A stretch of DNA of 64,000 nucleotides from DASRJJ01 sp050730855 (GTDB lineage Bacteria > Patescibacteriota > Saccharimonadia > Saccharimonadales > UBA4665): the NCBI GenBank assembly GCA_050730855.1, contig JBOHNU010000005.1, positions 26,807-90,806 of the forward strand, in the 5' to 3' direction. The stretch's first letter is position 1. Each line of letters begins with the position of its first letter. Below the pieces are notes generated by a model. That model was not told the origin of the DNA. It saw only the letters and a program-made list of their open reading frames with translations, and made no database searches. This document shows, piece by piece, positions 26,731-36,666 of the stretch. The translations under genes were made by a program, and so were the position numbers.

Positions 26731-28497
26731 ATGGACACCAAACCCGATAAAGTGACTGTATTCGAGATTTGCCGGCTATTTTTAAAAGCCAGCATCCGGC
26801 ACCGCAAAGAAGCCTGGCTGTCGCTTCTGCAGCCGGTTGGTGTTGGCATTGCGTTCGGCGTGGCTGTGCCGTTCTCGGCAAGCAGCGTTTTGGCGGCGCT
26901 GGCACAGGGAGGCGACGTATCCCGGCCGCTTATCGCGCTGGCTGCCGCCTCAGCTATAGGTGTGGCGTGCAACATGATCGGTTTTAACAACGCTATGTCC
27001 TTGCAGGCACGCACCATGGACGACTTGCACCGTGGGGTGTTTAACCGCCTTATGCAGCGCAGCGTCGGCTTCCATGCCGACCGCGTAAGCGGCAAGCTCG
27101 TTTCGGACGCCCTGGATTTTATCAGCTCCTACGGCATGCTATCCACTGCCTTGCTGGTTAATAGCTTGGGGTTTGTCGTTAGTATTATTGTCGGGATTGT
27201 TATCCTGCTAATCGTTTCGTGGCCGCTCGGACTGATGGTGGCCGCCATCGTAGCCATTACTCTGGTATGGGCGGGGCTGGAGAGCCGCACGCGTTCGGCG
27301 CTGCGTACGACGCGGCTAATGGCGACTAAAAAACTAACGTCCCACCTGTCGGACAGCATAGTCAACGCGCCGACGGTTAAGACATTCGCCCGCGAAGATC
27401 TAGAACGCAAGCGTAATGCCGAACTAAACACAGTGCTACGCAACCTGCGCATCCGCGACTGGCAGCGCGCCGGCCGTAGCGGCGCCCACCGGATAGGCGC
27501 ACTGCTAGCTATGCAGCTTGTGCTGCTACTGTTCGTCGTATACCTTACACGGCGCAATCCCGGTGTACTAGCGGCTGGCATCTTCGCGTTTGCCTACACG
27601 CTGGCGCTTATCAACCGGCTTTTTGAAATTAATAGCCTTACACGCCAGGTGGAAGAATCACTGCTAAACGCCTCACCCATGACGGCGATACTGCGCGAAG
27701 CGGTGGAAATTACCGACGCACCGGGTGCCAAAAAGCTGCGCGTCACAAAGGGTGAGGTTACAATTAGCGATATCGAGTTTGCCTATCCCGAGAACATCCA
27801 AAACGGCACGGTGTTTAGCAACTTCACGCTCCAGATTAACCCCGGCGAGAAAGTTGGGCTGGTTGGGCCAAGCGGCGGCGGCAAGTCCACTTTGACGCGC
27901 CTGCTACTGCGGTTTGACGATGTGCAGGCCGGAACCATCGCCGTCGACGGCCAAAACATAGCCAATGTCACGCAGGAAAGCCTGCGACAGGCCATCGCTT
28001 ACGTGCCGCAGGAGCCGCTGTTGTTCCATCGAACCGTCCGCGAAAACATCGCCTACGGCCGGCCGGACGCCACCGAGAAAGAACTAATCCGCGCCACCAA
28101 AAAAGCCAACGCCCACGACTTTATTGCTGCACTACCCAATGGATACGACACCGTGGTTGGCGAACGGGGCGTCAAGCTCAGCGGCGGCCAGCGGCAGCGT
28201 ATAGCCATCGCCCGAGCTATATTAAAGGACGCGCCCCTCCTCATTTTGGACGAAGCAACAAGTGCGCTCGACAGCGAAAACGAAGTGCAGGTGCAAGAAG
28301 CGCTGTGGCAGCTCATGGAAGGCCGCACTACGCTGGTGATTGCCCACCGCTTAAGCACCATCCAGCGCATGGATCGGATTGTGGTGCTGGAAGACGGCGC
28401 CATCAAAGAAGAAGGCAGCCACAAAAAACTACTGGCCAAAAAGGGTCTTTACGCCAAGCTGTGGCAACACCAATCCGGCGGATTTTTGGAAGAGTAG
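26731..28497 (+). CDS. ABC exporter, second subunit (fused membrane and ATPase domains)
   Basis: A 588-aa half-transporter similar to the preceding protein, with six membrane helices and an ATPase domain: Walker A GPSGGGKSTL, Q-loop YVPQEPLLF, signature LSGGQRQRIAI, Walker B LILDEATSALD and AHRLST. Both copies end in almost the same tail (KLWEHQSGGF and KLWQHQSGGF), so they arose by duplication. A GAGGA Shine-Dalgarno sits 31 bp after the first gene. Both sites look catalytically competent, unlike many asymmetric exporters. Substrate unknown. Confidence 0.93.
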   Translation: MDTKPDKVTVFEICRLFLKASIRHRKEAWLSLLQPVGVGIAFGVAVPFSASSVLAALAQGGDVSRPLIALAAASAIGVACNMIGFNNAMSLQARTMDDLHRGVFNRLMQRSVGFHADRVSGKLVSDALDFISSYGMLSTALLVNSLGFVVSIIVGIVILLIVSWPLGLMVAAIVAITLVWAGLESRTRSALRTTRLMATKKLTSHLSDSIVNAPTVKTFAREDLERKRNAELNTVLRNLRIRDWQRAGRSGAHRIGALLAMQLVLLLFVVYLTRRNPGVLAAGIFAFAYTLALINRLFEINSLTRQVEESLLNASPMTAILREAVEITDAPGAKKLRVTKGEVTISDIEFAYPENIQNGTVFSNFTLQINPGEKVGLVGPSGGGKSTLTRLLLRFDDVQAGTIAVDGQNIANVTQESLRQAIAYVPQEPLLFHRTVRENIAYGRPDATEKELIRATKKANAHDFIAALPNGYDTVVGERGVKLSGGQRQRIAIARAILKDAPLLILDEATSALDSENEVQVQEALWQLMEGRTTLVIAHRLSTIQRMDRIVVLEDGAIKEEGSHKKLLAKKGLYAKLWQHQSGGFLEE

Positions 28498-28499
28498 CA

Positions 28500-29300
28500 G
28501 TGCAAATTGCCTATCGCGAAGGTGCCCACCGTAACGAACCTACCAGCCTTGCCGTCGGCGATGCATTGCGTGCCAACCCGAACCTCAACGTTTCTATTCT
28601 GAAGGCGAATGAGGTTTCCGGTACCCAGCGATTTGCCGATTGGGATACCGACCTAACCACACGCGACGCTAGCCAACCGCACCAGATGCATCCAGGATCC
28701 CACCTGTACGAAGCCAGAAACGCCGAAGAACAGTGGCGTATTTGCAACAACTACCCGCTCACACTTGCGCCGCACGATACGAAAGGCTACCCCTACTCCG
28801 AACCCTATGCCTGTATCGGCGGCCGCACCCACCCGGATATCCTCCGAGTCATATCTTTCTTGGGCATTCGCACCGTAGTTCTAGCAGACTTCGCGTTCAC
28901 AAAAGAATGCCTTCGCGGTCTGTGCACCGAAACATATAGTCCTCCTCCAAGCGATGATAATTACCCTGCATTCATGGCCGAGCAACAACAATGGTGGCTG
29001 CAAAAAATAGTCGAACTGGCTGATTATCCGTCAATGAGGGACTTGCCGCCTGCACATGACCTGCATTTCTTCCAATTCTACCGTGCTTTCGGTGTAGAAG
29101 AAGCCACTTCGTTAGCGCTCGATGACTTTAGCGTGGAAGAGCCGTTCCAGGCCATGTCGCCAGAGCTATCGGGCCGCCTGGGCGTGGCAAATCAGCTTTA
29201 CGCCATGAACTGGAATTGCCGTAATTCAAGCGATGAAAAGATATTCGGCGCGCTGGCCTTACGTGTCTCCGATTACGCATACGACCCCGCGCTTCAATAG
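28500..29300 (+). CDS. Putative aspartoacylase/succinylglutamate desuccinylase-like zinc hydrolase
   Basis: The start is set at the GTG at 28500 (GGAAGAG upstream), 3 nt past the exporter stop; the longer frame lies inside the exporter gene. In the 266-aa protein REGAHRNEPTSLAVGDAL resembles the GxHxNE zinc motif of AstE/AspA proteins, DWDTDL the RDLNR region, LAPHDT the second His ligand, and CIGGRTHPDILRVISFLGIR the family's GGRSNP-like block. These enzymes cleave amide bonds of N-acyl amino acids. The match is from memory and the arginine of RDLNR is not clear, so the call is tentative. Confidence 0.45.
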   Translation: MQIAYREGAHRNEPTSLAVGDALRANPNLNVSILKANEVSGTQRFADWDTDLTTRDASQPHQMHPGSHLYEARNAEEQWRICNNYPLTLAPHDTKGYPYSEPYACIGGRTHPDILRVISFLGIRTVVLADFAFTKECLRGLCTETYSPPPSDDNYPAFMAEQQQWWLQKIVELADYPSMRDLPPAHDLHFFQFYRAFGVEEATSLALDDFSVEEPFQAMSPELSGRLGVANQLYAMNWNCRNSSDEKIFGALALRVSDYAYDPALQ

Positions 29301-29321
29301 TTTACGCGAACGGCGCTTGGC

Positions 29322-30011
29322 TTATTTATCTGTACTACCGTCGGCCGCGTCTGCGTTTTCTGTGTCGGACTCTGCGTCCGCGGTTTCTTCGGCAGCGACT
29401 TCTTCCTCGGCGTCACCGCCGGCGGCGTCGTTGGCGGCTTGCAGAGCGCTGGGCTCAAATACCGTAGCTAGTGGATGGTTCGGCTCAGTTTTTACTGTTA
29501 CACTGCTCGGAACCGTTAGGTCAGCGACCGTCACGCTATCACCGGTAGACACTAACTTCTCGCCATCAAAAAACAGCGCTTCGGGCAAATCTTTTGGCAG
29601 CGCTTCTACCTCGACTGCTTCGAGCTGATGCAAAACCACCAACCCGGCGCGTTCCGCGGGCGTTTGGTCGTTACCTTCGGCGTATTTAATCTTTACCGGG
29701 ATTTCGGCGTCGACCTTTTCGTTGGCCTTTACCGAATTAAACACAAGGTGGCGCAGGCTGTGCTTTTTCGGGTCAAAATCGGCCTGTTTAATAAGAGCTG
29801 TATAATGCTTAGCCCCCGCTTTCAGGCTAACGGGGTGGTGTTTGCCGGATTTTTGGTACGCCTTCAACATGTCCAGATAGTTTCCCATCACCACAACCGA
29901 CGGCTTGCCGTGATCGTGGATTACGGCTGGCACCAATTTCTCTTGTCGCAATTTTTTAACCGCCTTGCCGGTTACTTCGCGGGGCTGCAAATTCAGAACT
30001 AACTCTTGCAT
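29322..30011 (-). CDS. rplY: 50S ribosomal protein L25 (Ctc/TL5 type)
   Basis: A 229-aa protein with an L25 N-domain that binds 5S rRNA (NLQPREVTGKAVKKLRQEKL, VPAVIHDHG), a TL5-like C-domain (PEALFFDGEKLVSTGDSVTV) and an acidic tail of ~40 residues rich in Glu, Asp and Ala. An AGGAGGAG Shine-Dalgarno precedes the ATG, so this is a leadered message. The acidic tail is common in Ctc proteins and probably disordered. Confidence 0.9.
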   Translation of the reverse strand: MQELVLNLQPREVTGKAVKKLRQEKLVPAVIHDHGKPSVVVMGNYLDMLKAYQKSGKHHPVSLKAGAKHYTALIKQADFDPKKHSLRHLVFNSVKANEKVDAEIPVKIKYAEGNDQTPAERAGLVVLHQLEAVEVEALPKDLPEALFFDGEKLVSTGDSVTVADLTVPSSVTVKTEPNHPLATVFEPSALQAANDAAGGDAEEEVAAEETADAESDTENADAADGSTDK

Positions 30012-30071
30012 AAGTGGAATCTCCTCCTAATATTGTCACCCATCTGTTCTAGTATAGCAGAGAAACTGTGC

Positions 30072-30077
30072 TACCCT
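30072..30077 (+). promoter_or_regulatory. Extended -10 (TGCTACCCT), leaderless start for the first DedA gene
   Basis: TACCCT ends 6 nt before the ATG at 30084 and carries TGC upstream. It departs from the best -10 but keeps T-A-n-n-n-T. Confidence 0.45.
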
Positions 30078-30083
30078 TAATGT

Positions 30084-30743
30084 ATGCTTGACGTTTCCGC
30101 ATGGCTCGAAGGGGCGAGCGTTATGACTTTCCTTATTATTGTCGGGGCAATCGTGTTTGCCGAGTCCGGGCTTTTGATCGGTTTTTTCTTGCCTGGCGAC
30201 ACGCTGTTGTTCAGCGTCGGGTTCTTTGCCGCTCAGGGGCACATCCCATTGGCGGCAGCTTTGGCGGTCATCTTTTTTGCCGCGGTAGTTGGCGATAACG
30301 TCGGCTACACCATCGGTCGCAAGCTGGGGCCAAAACTTTTTACCAAGAAAAACGGCCTAGTGTTCCGGCAAGAGTACGTGCAACGCGCCGAAGCGTTTTA
30401 CGAAAAACACGGCGGGAAAACTATTATTCTGGCACGATTTGTCCCGGTGGTGCGTACCTTTGCACCGATGGTCGCCGGTGTTGGTAAGATGCCGCGCAAA
30501 CGGTTTGTGCTGTACAACGTCGTTGGCGGCGCTATCTGGACAGGCGGCGTAGTAATGCTCGGCTTTTTCCTTGGGCAGCTTGTCGATCCGCACGTTGTTG
30601 AAAAATTCATATTGCTGGCGCTAGGTTTTGCCATGCTTATCACCTTTGGTCCTACCATCTGGCATTTGCTGCGCGAAAAACGGTTGCGCGACTTTATCGC
30701 CCGCCGATTCAAGGCCTTCTCGCGAAACAAACAAGATCTTTAA
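30084..30743 (+). CDS. DedA family membrane protein (first of two)
   Basis: A 219-aa membrane protein with the DedA pattern: FAESGLLIGFFLPGDTLLF, GDNVGYTIGRKLG, and FEKHGGK-like AFYEKHGGKTIILARFVPVVRTFAPMVAG. The arginine and proline in ARFVPVVRT are the conserved residues needed for function in E. coli relatives. DedA proteins belong to the VTT/SNARE-associated family and include undecaprenyl-phosphate or phospholipid flippases. Two paralogs stand side by side in the same direction. Confidence 0.92.
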   Translation: MLDVSAWLEGASVMTFLIIVGAIVFAESGLLIGFFLPGDTLLFSVGFFAAQGHIPLAAALAVIFFAAVVGDNVGYTIGRKLGPKLFTKKNGLVFRQEYVQRAEAFYEKHGGKTIILARFVPVVRTFAPMVAGVGKMPRKRFVLYNVVGGAIWTGGVVMLGFFLGQLVDPHVVEKFILLALGFAMLITFGPTIWHLLREKRLRDFIARRFKAFSRNKQDL

Positions 30744-30790
30744 GCCCACTTCTGGCATTAAATATTGTCTAGCGCTACACTAAAATCATA

Positions 30791-31402
30791 ATGGTGGACT
30801 TCGAGAACTTGCTTGGCAGCATCAGCGTGATTGGGGCGCTGGCGATTATCGGGGCGCTTATTTTTGCCGAGTCGGCCTTTTTGTTTGGCTTGTTCGTGCC
30901 AGGTGGCGATACGCTGCTGGTGATTTCGGGCGTGCTGGCCGCCGAGGGTATTTTGCCGCTGTGGGCTGTTATGCTAGTGATCTTTTTGGCGGCGGTTACT
31001 GGCGACAATGTGGGCTACACTATCGGCCAAAAGACCGGGCCGCGGGTGTTCCATAGAAAAGAGGGTTTCTTTTTCCGCAAAGAGTATGCCGACCGGGCCG
31101 CGGCCTTTTACCACCGCCACGGCGGCGAAACCGTCGTGATCGCCCGTTTTATCGCCTATGTGCGGACTATTGCGCCGCTGCTGGCCGGCATTGGCAATAT
31201 GCCGCGGGGCAAGTTTGCTTTTTACAATCTGTTCGGCGCGTTATTTTGGACGTTGTCGTTGGTATTACTGGGCTATTGGCTTGGCAAGGAGTTCGCCGAT
31301 CTCATTGAGCGCTACATCGTGCCGGCAACACTTGGCGGCCTGTTGTTATTATTTGCGCCGACTATTGTGCTATTTGTGCGAAACCTGCTTGGGCGGCGCT
31401 AG
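30791..31402 (+). CDS. DedA family membrane protein (second of two)
   Basis: A 203-aa paralog of the preceding gene with FAESAFLFGLFVPGGDTLLV, GDNVGYTIGQKTG and YHRHGGETVVIARFIAYVRT; where the first copy has ARFVPVVRT the proline is replaced by Ala here. That change in a conserved spot may mark a different substrate or partner. A TACACTAAAAT stretch 4-9 nt before the ATG may be its own promoter. Its stop overlaps the stop of the facing small gene by 4 nt. Confidence 0.9.
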   Translation: MVDFENLLGSISVIGALAIIGALIFAESAFLFGLFVPGGDTLLVISGVLAAEGILPLWAVMLVIFLAAVTGDNVGYTIGQKTGPRVFHRKEGFFFRKEYADRAAAFYHRHGGETVVIARFIAYVRTIAPLLAGIGNMPRGKFAFYNLFGALFWTLSLVLLGYWLGKEFADLIERYIVPATLGGLLLLFAPTIVLFVRNLLGRR

Positions 31403-31641
31403 CGCGCGTGTTCCAGCCGGCTTAACCGACCGGCATAGTCGTCCAGCCGCGCATCGTGCTTGGTGAGCATTCGCTTAATCCATTCGCGGTCAATCTTTAG
31501 TTCTGCCACGTCTATCTTCAGCTGAGCAACATCTTTCTTGATGCCCGGGATGTCTTCTAGGTACTCACGAATCGCCCTCAGTTCGTCCATCAGGACTTCC
31601 CCTAAAATTTGTCGGCGTTCTTCATCACTTAGGTCTTGCAT
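31399..31641 (-). CDS. Small coiled-coil protein of unknown function, 80 aa
   Basis: The start is placed at the ATG at 31641 (MQDLSDEERRQIL); a longer frame from 31680 lacks signals, while TATACT/TACTAT boxes lie 7-9 nt before this ATG. The body is a heptad-rich helix (IKKDVAQLKIDVAELKIDRE) and the end (MLTKHDARLDDYAGRLSRLE) is another. No family is assigned. It is convergent with the second DedA gene. Confidence 0.55.
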   Translation of the reverse strand: MQDLSDEERRQILGEVLMDELRAIREYLEDIPGIKKDVAQLKIDVAELKIDREWIKRMLTKHDARLDDYAGRLSRLEHAR

Positions 31642-31699
31642 AGTGCCGATAGTATAGATTGGTTTGGGTAGGGAGCGCAAGCGCTTTGGAGTGTGGTTT

Positions 31700-34510
31700 T
31701 TACAGCAGCTTTTTTAGGAATTGGCCGGTGTAACTTTCGGCCACCTTGGCGACTTGTTCTGGTGTGCCTTCGGCCACAACCAGGCCGCCGCCGCTCCCGC
31801 CTTCCGGCCCCATGTCTATTACATGGTCAGCGCTTTTCACGACATCTAGGTTGTGCTCGATCACCACCATGCTGTTGCCCGTGTCGACCAGCGCATGCAA
31901 AACGTGTAATAGCTTATCGACATCGGCGATGTGCAGGCCGGTGGTCGGCTCGTCCAAAATGTACAACGTGCGGCCGGTGGGGCGGCGCGACAATTCCGTA
32001 GCCAGTTTGATACGCTGGGCTTCGCCGCCGGACAGCGTGGTGGCCGGCTGGCCAAGGCCGATGTAACCCAAGCCCACGTCTACCAGGGTTTGGAGCTTGC
32101 GGGCGATGGCCGGGATGGTGCTAAAAAACTCCAGCGCTTGCTCGCAAGTCATGTCCAAAATGTCACTGATGGTTTTGCCCTTGTAATGGATTTCCAGCGC
32201 CTCGCGGTTGTAGCGTTTGCCGTGGCAGACTTCGCAGGGCACGTAGACGTCTGGCAAAAAGTGCATTTCTATCTTAATAATGCCGTCACCGGAACAGTTT
32301 TCGCAGCGGCCGCCTTTAACATTAAAACTAAAACGTCCGGGGGCGTATCCGCGCAGCTTGGCCTCGGGCATTTGGGAAAACAAGTCGCGGATGGGGCCGA
32401 ATAGGCCGGTGTAGGTTGCCGGGTTGCTGCGCGGCGTGCGACCGATTGGCGACTGATCGATGATGATGGCTTTGTCGAGCTGTTTTATACCCTCAATTTC
32501 ATCATGCCTACCCGGAACGGTGTTGGCGCGGTGCAGGCGTGCTTGCAGTTCCTTGGCCAGAATGTCGTTAATCAGGCTGGACTTGCCGCTGCCGGACACG
32601 CCGCTTACTACTACCATCTTGCCGAGCGGGATGTCTACAGTAACGCTTCGTAAATTGTTTTCGCGCGCGCCGCGGATGGTTAACTTTTTGCCACTGCCTT
32701 TGCGGCGTTTTTTTGGCACGGCGATCTGTTTTTTGCCAGATAAGTACTGGCCGGTAATGCTTGCGGGCGTTTTTTCTACCTCGGCCGGAGTTCCTTGCGC
32801 CACGATGTGACCGCCATGCACTCCAGCGCCGGGGCCGATGTCCAGCAGGTAGTCGGCGGTTCGGATGGTGTCTTCGTCGTGTTCGACCACCAGCACGGTG
32901 TTGCCGAGATCGCGCAGGTTTTTTAGCGTGGTGATAAGCCGGTTGTTGTCGCGCTGGTGCAGGCCGATCGACGGCTCGTCCAGCACATACAAAACGCCTT
33001 GCAGGCCGCTGCCGATTTGCGTGGCCAGGCGGATACGCTGGGCTTCGCCGCCGCTTAGGGTAGTGGCGCCGCGCAAAAGCGTTAGATAATTCAGGCCGAC
33101 GTCTTGCAAAAAGCCGAGCCGGGCGTTCACTTCTTTCAAAATCATAACGGCGATTGTAGCGTCTTTCTCGCTCAATTTTAGCGTTCTGAAAAACTCAATC
33201 GCTTCGTCGATCGACAAATTGCAAATGTCCATAATTGACGCGTTGCCGACGGTTATGGCCAAGACTTCTGGCTTGAGCCGCATGCCTTTACAGGCGTAAC
33301 AGGGGCGTTGGATCATAAAACGCTCGATGTCGGTGCGCATAAAGTCACTGTCGGTTTCTTTATGGCGGCGCTCTAGATTGGGGATGACGCCCTCGTACGT
33401 TGTTTCGAAGTTCCGGCCTAAGCCAAGCGACACTTTGTACACTTCTTTGCCGGTGCCGTACAAAATCTTTTGTAATTGGTCTTGTGTTAGCTCGCCGGTT
33501 GGCACATGCAAAGAAAAGCCGTAGCGGTCGGCCACGGCGGCCATTTTTTTCATGTACCAGGCGTCGATGTTGACGCGGTTGAAGGGACGGATGGCGCCTT
33601 CGGCGACGGTGAGCTTGCCATTGGGGATGACCAGCTCGGGGTCAACCTCCAGCCGCGAGCCGAGGCCGGTGCACGTGGGGCAGGCACCTTGTGGACTGTT
33701 AAAGCTGAAGGTGCGCGGCTCCAGCTCGGGTATGGCAATTTCGGGGTGGTCGATACAGGCGTACATCAGGCTGTAGACGTGCTCTTCGTTAGTATCGGCG
33801 TTAACGACGCGGGCTTTGCCGTCGGCGACGTCCAAGGCCTGCTCAACAGATTGCGCCAGGCGCGTGCGACTGTCTTCGTCGTTAACCATGCGGTCTACTA
33901 CCACCTCTATCGTGTGCTTGTAGTTTTTGTCCAGCTCGGGGAACTCATCCAGAGCATACACCACGCCGTCCACGCGCACGCGGGCAAATCCGGCGCGCCG
34001 GTACTGCTCAGGGATGTGCTCGAAGGCGCCTTTTTTAGACGACACAATCGGGGCAAGAATCATCAGCCGCGCACCCTTAGGCAGGCCGGCAACTTGCTCG
34101 ATAATATTTGCCGCCGTCTGGCGCGTCACCGGCTTGCCGCACACCGGGCAGTGCGGAATGCCGATTCTGGCGTACAGCAAACGCAGGTAGTCGTAAATCT
34201 CGGTTACGGTGGCCACGGTCGAGCGCGGGTTTCGGCTAGTCGACTTCTGGTCGATGGAAATCGCCGGGCTCAGGCCGTCAATCTGGTCGACGTCCGGCTT
34301 TTCCATCAGGCCAAGAAACTGCCGCGCGTAGCTGCTCAAACTTTCTACATAGCGGCGCTGGCCTTCGGCGTAAATTGTGTCAAACGCCAGACTGGACTTG
34401 CCGGATCCGGACAGCCCCGTTAACACAACAAGTTTGTTGCGCGGCAACTCAACATCAATATTTTTGAGGTTGTGCTCTCGCGCACCTTTAACGATAATTT
34501 TCTCGGCCAT
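31700..34510 (-). CDS. uvrA: Excinuclease ABC subunit A
   Basis: A 936-aa UvrA of normal length. It has two ABC ATPase cassettes: Walker [14 protein letters not shown] near residue 35 and [13 protein letters not shown] near 640, signatures [10 protein letters not shown] twice, Walker [16 protein letters not shown] and [12 protein letters not shown]. Zinc modules are visible: CPVCGKP, CPTCTG and the CENCSG/CEVCHG finger that binds DNA. UvrA scans for damage with UvrB. uvrC is 9 kb away; uvrB is not in the window. Confidence 0.96.
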   Translation of the reverse strand: MAEKIIVKGAREHNLKNIDVELPRNKLVVLTGLSGSGKSSLAFDTIYAEGQRRYVESLSSYARQFLGLMEKPDVDQIDGLSPAISIDQKSTSRNPRSTVATVTEIYDYLRLLYARIGIPHCPVCGKPVTRQTAANIIEQVAGLPKGARLMILAPIVSSKKGAFEHIPEQYRRAGFARVRVDGVVYALDEFPELDKNYKHTIEVVVDRMVNDEDSRTRLAQSVEQALDVADGKARVVNADTNEEHVYSLMYACIDHPEIAIPELEPRTFSFNSPQGACPTCTGLGSRLEVDPELVIPNGKLTVAEGAIRPFNRVNIDAWYMKKMAAVADRYGFSLHVPTGELTQDQLQKILYGTGKEVYKVSLGLGRNFETTYEGVIPNLERRHKETDSDFMRTDIERFMIQRPCYACKGMRLKPEVLAITVGNASIMDICNLSIDEAIEFFRTLKLSEKDATIAVMILKEVNARLGFLQDVGLNYLTLLRGATTLSGGEAQRIRLATQIGSGLQGVLYVLDEPSIGLHQRDNNRLITTLKNLRDLGNTVLVVEHDEDTIRTADYLLDIGPGAGVHGGHIVAQGTPAEVEKTPASITGQYLSGKKQIAVPKKRRKGSGKKLTIRGARENNLRSVTVDIPLGKMVVVSGVSGSGKSSLINDILAKELQARLHRANTVPGRHDEIEGIKQLDKAIIIDQSPIGRTPRSNPATYTGLFGPIRDLFSQMPEAKLRGYAPGRFSFNVKGGRCENCSGDGIIKIEMHFLPDVYVPCEVCHGKRYNREALEIHYKGKTISDILDMTCEQALEFFSTIPAIARKLQTLVDVGLGYIGLGQPATTLSGGEAQRIKLATELSRRPTGRTLYILDEPTTGLHIADVDKLLHVLHALVDTGNSMVVIEHNLDVVKSADHVIDMGPEGGSGGGLVVAEGTPEQVAKVAESYTGQFLKKLL

Positions 34511-34583
34511 AAACAGATGGATTATACAGCGTTTGCAAGACTTTTTCCAGCCTGGCGCACTTTATTCGCGCGGCTATGCGTAC

Positions 34584-34589
34584 TAGAAT
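34584..34589 (+). promoter_or_regulatory. -10 box (TAGAAT), leaderless start for the 34596 membrane protein
   Basis: TAGAAT ends 6 nt before the ATG at 34596. Confidence 0.5.
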
Positions 34590-34595
34590 AACAAT

Positions 34596-35732
34596 ATGCC
34601 GGCAAAAAACTTTAACCCGCTGCGCGTCGCCTTCCTGTCGACCGCCCTGGTGACCGTGGTTGCGGCCGGTATGACCCTGCTTCTGCCCACGCCCGGCACC
34701 TGGACGCAACCGGAAGCGTTGTTCCATGTCCAATTATTTATTGCGGTATTTTTGCCGGCGTTGCATATTCTGGCGGCGATTTTTATTTTGCGCGGCCTAC
34801 AAGGGTTCAAGCCGGAGTTGCATGGTTCGTACCGGCTCGTTGCCTACGGCATTATTCTTGTGGGGTTTTCGCTGGTTCAATCGCCGCTGGTGAGCCTGTT
34901 TGACCTGTGGGATTCGTGGTGGCTGGCATCAGGGCTAATTACTCTCCCCTACATCGTGGCCATGGCTATTATCTACGTCGGCTCGCGCACCTTTTACCGC
35001 GCGCTGCCTGTACGAAGCATCTGGCGATCGTTTTGGCCGGGCGCGGCGGTTGTGATGGCGGCTGTTTTGGTTACGGTTGTGGCGCCGCACCGGCCGCAGC
35101 AAATAGACGAACTGCTATTTGACGCCGGGCAGGGAATGTTTGCGCTAACGGCCAGCTTCTCGCTGATAGTTGCGCTAACGCTTGGCGCCGTCATCCGCTA
35201 CGTATCACCCGCGTATGGCAGGGTGTTAAAGTGGCTGGTGGCCGGTATTTGTATCGAGGTACTGCTGATTAGCAGCTCGATCCCGGCGCGGCTGCTTGCG
35301 CTGGACGTGCAGGATTCGTTTGGCGCGCTGCAAAACCTGCTGCTATTTGCCGGAATCCCGTATTTTGTTGCCAGCTACCTGTTCTACCAGCTAACTGCCG
35401 ATACGCGGCAAGTGCTGCGGCAGCAAAATGCCACCGCCGTCGAAGTGGTGCAGTACATCGCTTCGCTCGCCTCCAGCCCGCAATACATCCAACCGTTAAT
35501 GGAGGACGCGCACGCCATTGCCACCAGGCGGCAGTCCGGCCAGGTTTTGTCGGAGCAAGATCAGTTAAAACTGGCCAATACTTACCTCAAACTGGAATCG
35601 TACTTAACCCAGTGGGAGAGGCTGCGTACCTTTACGCCCGACCAATTGCGCAGCCTGGCGTATGAAAAGTTCCAAAACCCGGCTATCAGCAAATCGTTCT
35701 GGCAAACCATATTGCTGGCGCCTAAGCCGTAG
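34596..35732 (+). CDS. Polytopic membrane protein with a cytosolic C-terminal domain, 378 aa
   Basis: About seven hydrophobic segments (residues ~10-30, 45-68, 80-102, 108-130, 148-165, 185-208, 222-245, 252-275) are followed by a hydrophilic ~95-residue domain (VVQYIASLASSPQYIQPLME, LANTYLKLESYLTQWERLRT). The topology recalls sensor proteins with a membrane input domain, but no kinase or cyclase signature is present. It may be a conserved CPR protein of unknown role. A leaderless promoter precedes it. Confidence 0.65.
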   Translation: MPAKNFNPLRVAFLSTALVTVVAAGMTLLLPTPGTWTQPEALFHVQLFIAVFLPALHILAAIFILRGLQGFKPELHGSYRLVAYGIILVGFSLVQSPLVSLFDLWDSWWLASGLITLPYIVAMAIIYVGSRTFYRALPVRSIWRSFWPGAAVVMAAVLVTVVAPHRPQQIDELLFDAGQGMFALTASFSLIVALTLGAVIRYVSPAYGRVLKWLVAGICIEVLLISSSIPARLLALDVQDSFGALQNLLLFAGIPYFVASYLFYQLTADTRQVLRQQNATAVEVVQYIASLASSPQYIQPLMEDAHAIATRRQSGQVLSEQDQLKLANTYLKLESYLTQWERLRTFTPDQLRSLAYEKFQNPAISKSFWQTILLAPKP

Positions 35733-35820
35733 AACCTACTGCGTATCTTTGTCAGTTAGCCTCTTAGACTCCTGCACCGGCAAAATTGCTTAAAAACACC
35801 TTCGGTGAAATAATAGACCT

Positions 35821-36105
35821 ATGGAGTATGTTAGGCGCAGATGGAAAAGCATCCCCAAGGCGGTACGCAAACCGCTGGTTTTTATATTTGGGTTTGCGGT
35901 TGTCGGTGCTGGTGTATTTATGCTGGTCTTCCCTGGGCCGGGCTGGGCGGCGATTTTTGTCGGCTTTGCCATTTTGGCAACCGAGTTCGCCTTTGCCGAA
36001 CGCGTCCGCGACTGGCTACTTAAAGAGTTAAAAATCATCCTGCACAACGCCCGCCGGGCTTGGCGCGCGCTCTGGCGTAAAATCCGCCGCAAAAAATCCA
36101 GCTAG
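35821..36105 (+). CDS. PGPGW-motif small membrane protein (TIGR02611-like)
   Basis: A 94-aa protein with two membrane helices around the signature VFPGPGWAAIFVGFAILATE and a strongly basic tail (residues 60-94). The family is common in actinobacteria and CPR bacteria; its function is unknown. An AATAAT box lies 6 nt before the ATG. The last 78 bp overlap the 3' end of the NlpC/P60 gene on the other strand. Confidence 0.8.
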   Translation: MEYVRRRWKSIPKAVRKPLVFIFGFAVVGAGVFMLVFPGPGWAAIFVGFAILATEFAFAERVRDWLLKELKIILHNARRAWRALWRKIRRKKSS

Positions 36106-36552
36106 ACTTACTGCGCCCAAGGGCACACCAGATGACACAACGGTCGATTCTTCTACTTTTCCGTCTCGTGGGTTCGCGTGGATCCAGCGAATTGGTTCGT
36201 TTTCGTTGGCGCGCGTAATTATTCCGATGTGGCCTGGTACCACCCGTAGCTCGCCAGCTACCGTGTAGATTCGTGGCGCTACTAACAGGCTACCGACTGC
36301 GGGTGCATCGAAACTCATTCTCTGATCATCTTGCCTGGCTGCACACCAAAAGTCGCGCACGTGGCGTGGCCCTGTCCAGGCATCTACCGGCCTGCCGAGT
36401 GCCTTACAAATCGACGCGATAACCAATCCCGAACAATCGAACGCCGGCCCAATCCCGTCCGCAAAGCACAGTTCTTCCCGACGATTCTCAAAACAATTTC
36501 CGGCAAATTTCTGATGATACACCGCTGGCGCATCGACGAATGAACGCGCCAC
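36028..36552 (-). CDS. NlpC/P60-like cell-wall endopeptidase
   Basis: A 174-aa protein with the catalytic cysteine in FDCSGLVIASI and the histidine in VPGHIGIITRA, then WIHANPRDGK as third polar region. NlpC/P60 enzymes cut peptidoglycan stems. No signal peptide is seen, so it may act inside, be exported by another route, or be cargo of a host interaction. The start is a GTG with AGGA ten bases upstream; protein-like sequence in frame upstream (SREFIAETQEFIE) suggests the true start may lie further up. The 3' end overlaps the PGPGW gene by 78 bp. Confidence 0.75.
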   Translation of the reverse strand: MARSFVDAPAVYHQKFAGNCFENRREELCFADGIGPAFDCSGLVIASICKALGRPVDAWTGPRHVRDFWCAARQDDQRMSFDAPAVGSLLVAPRIYTVAGELRVVPGHIGIITRANENEPIRWIHANPRDGKVEESTVVSSGVPLGAVSLAGFFAADFTPERAPSPAGVVQDDF

Positions 36553-36666
36553 CTCAATAAATTCCTGTGTTTCTGCGATAAACTCCCTTGAAAAGTTAGC
36601 AATTTCAAGCGAGTGCTAGCAAAATCCCGACCAAGTTACCGTACGTTTATTAATTAACATAGCATC

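Noticed and set aside
28305..28499. Longer N-terminus for the aspartoacylase-like protein
   Set aside because: It lies in the coding sequence of the ABC exporter in another frame; GTG 28500 has a Shine-Dalgarno.
35789..35812. Terminator-like CACC/GGTG hairpin before the PGPGW gene
   Set aside because: The stem is only 4 bp and the site is not directly behind a gene end on the strand with the T-run.
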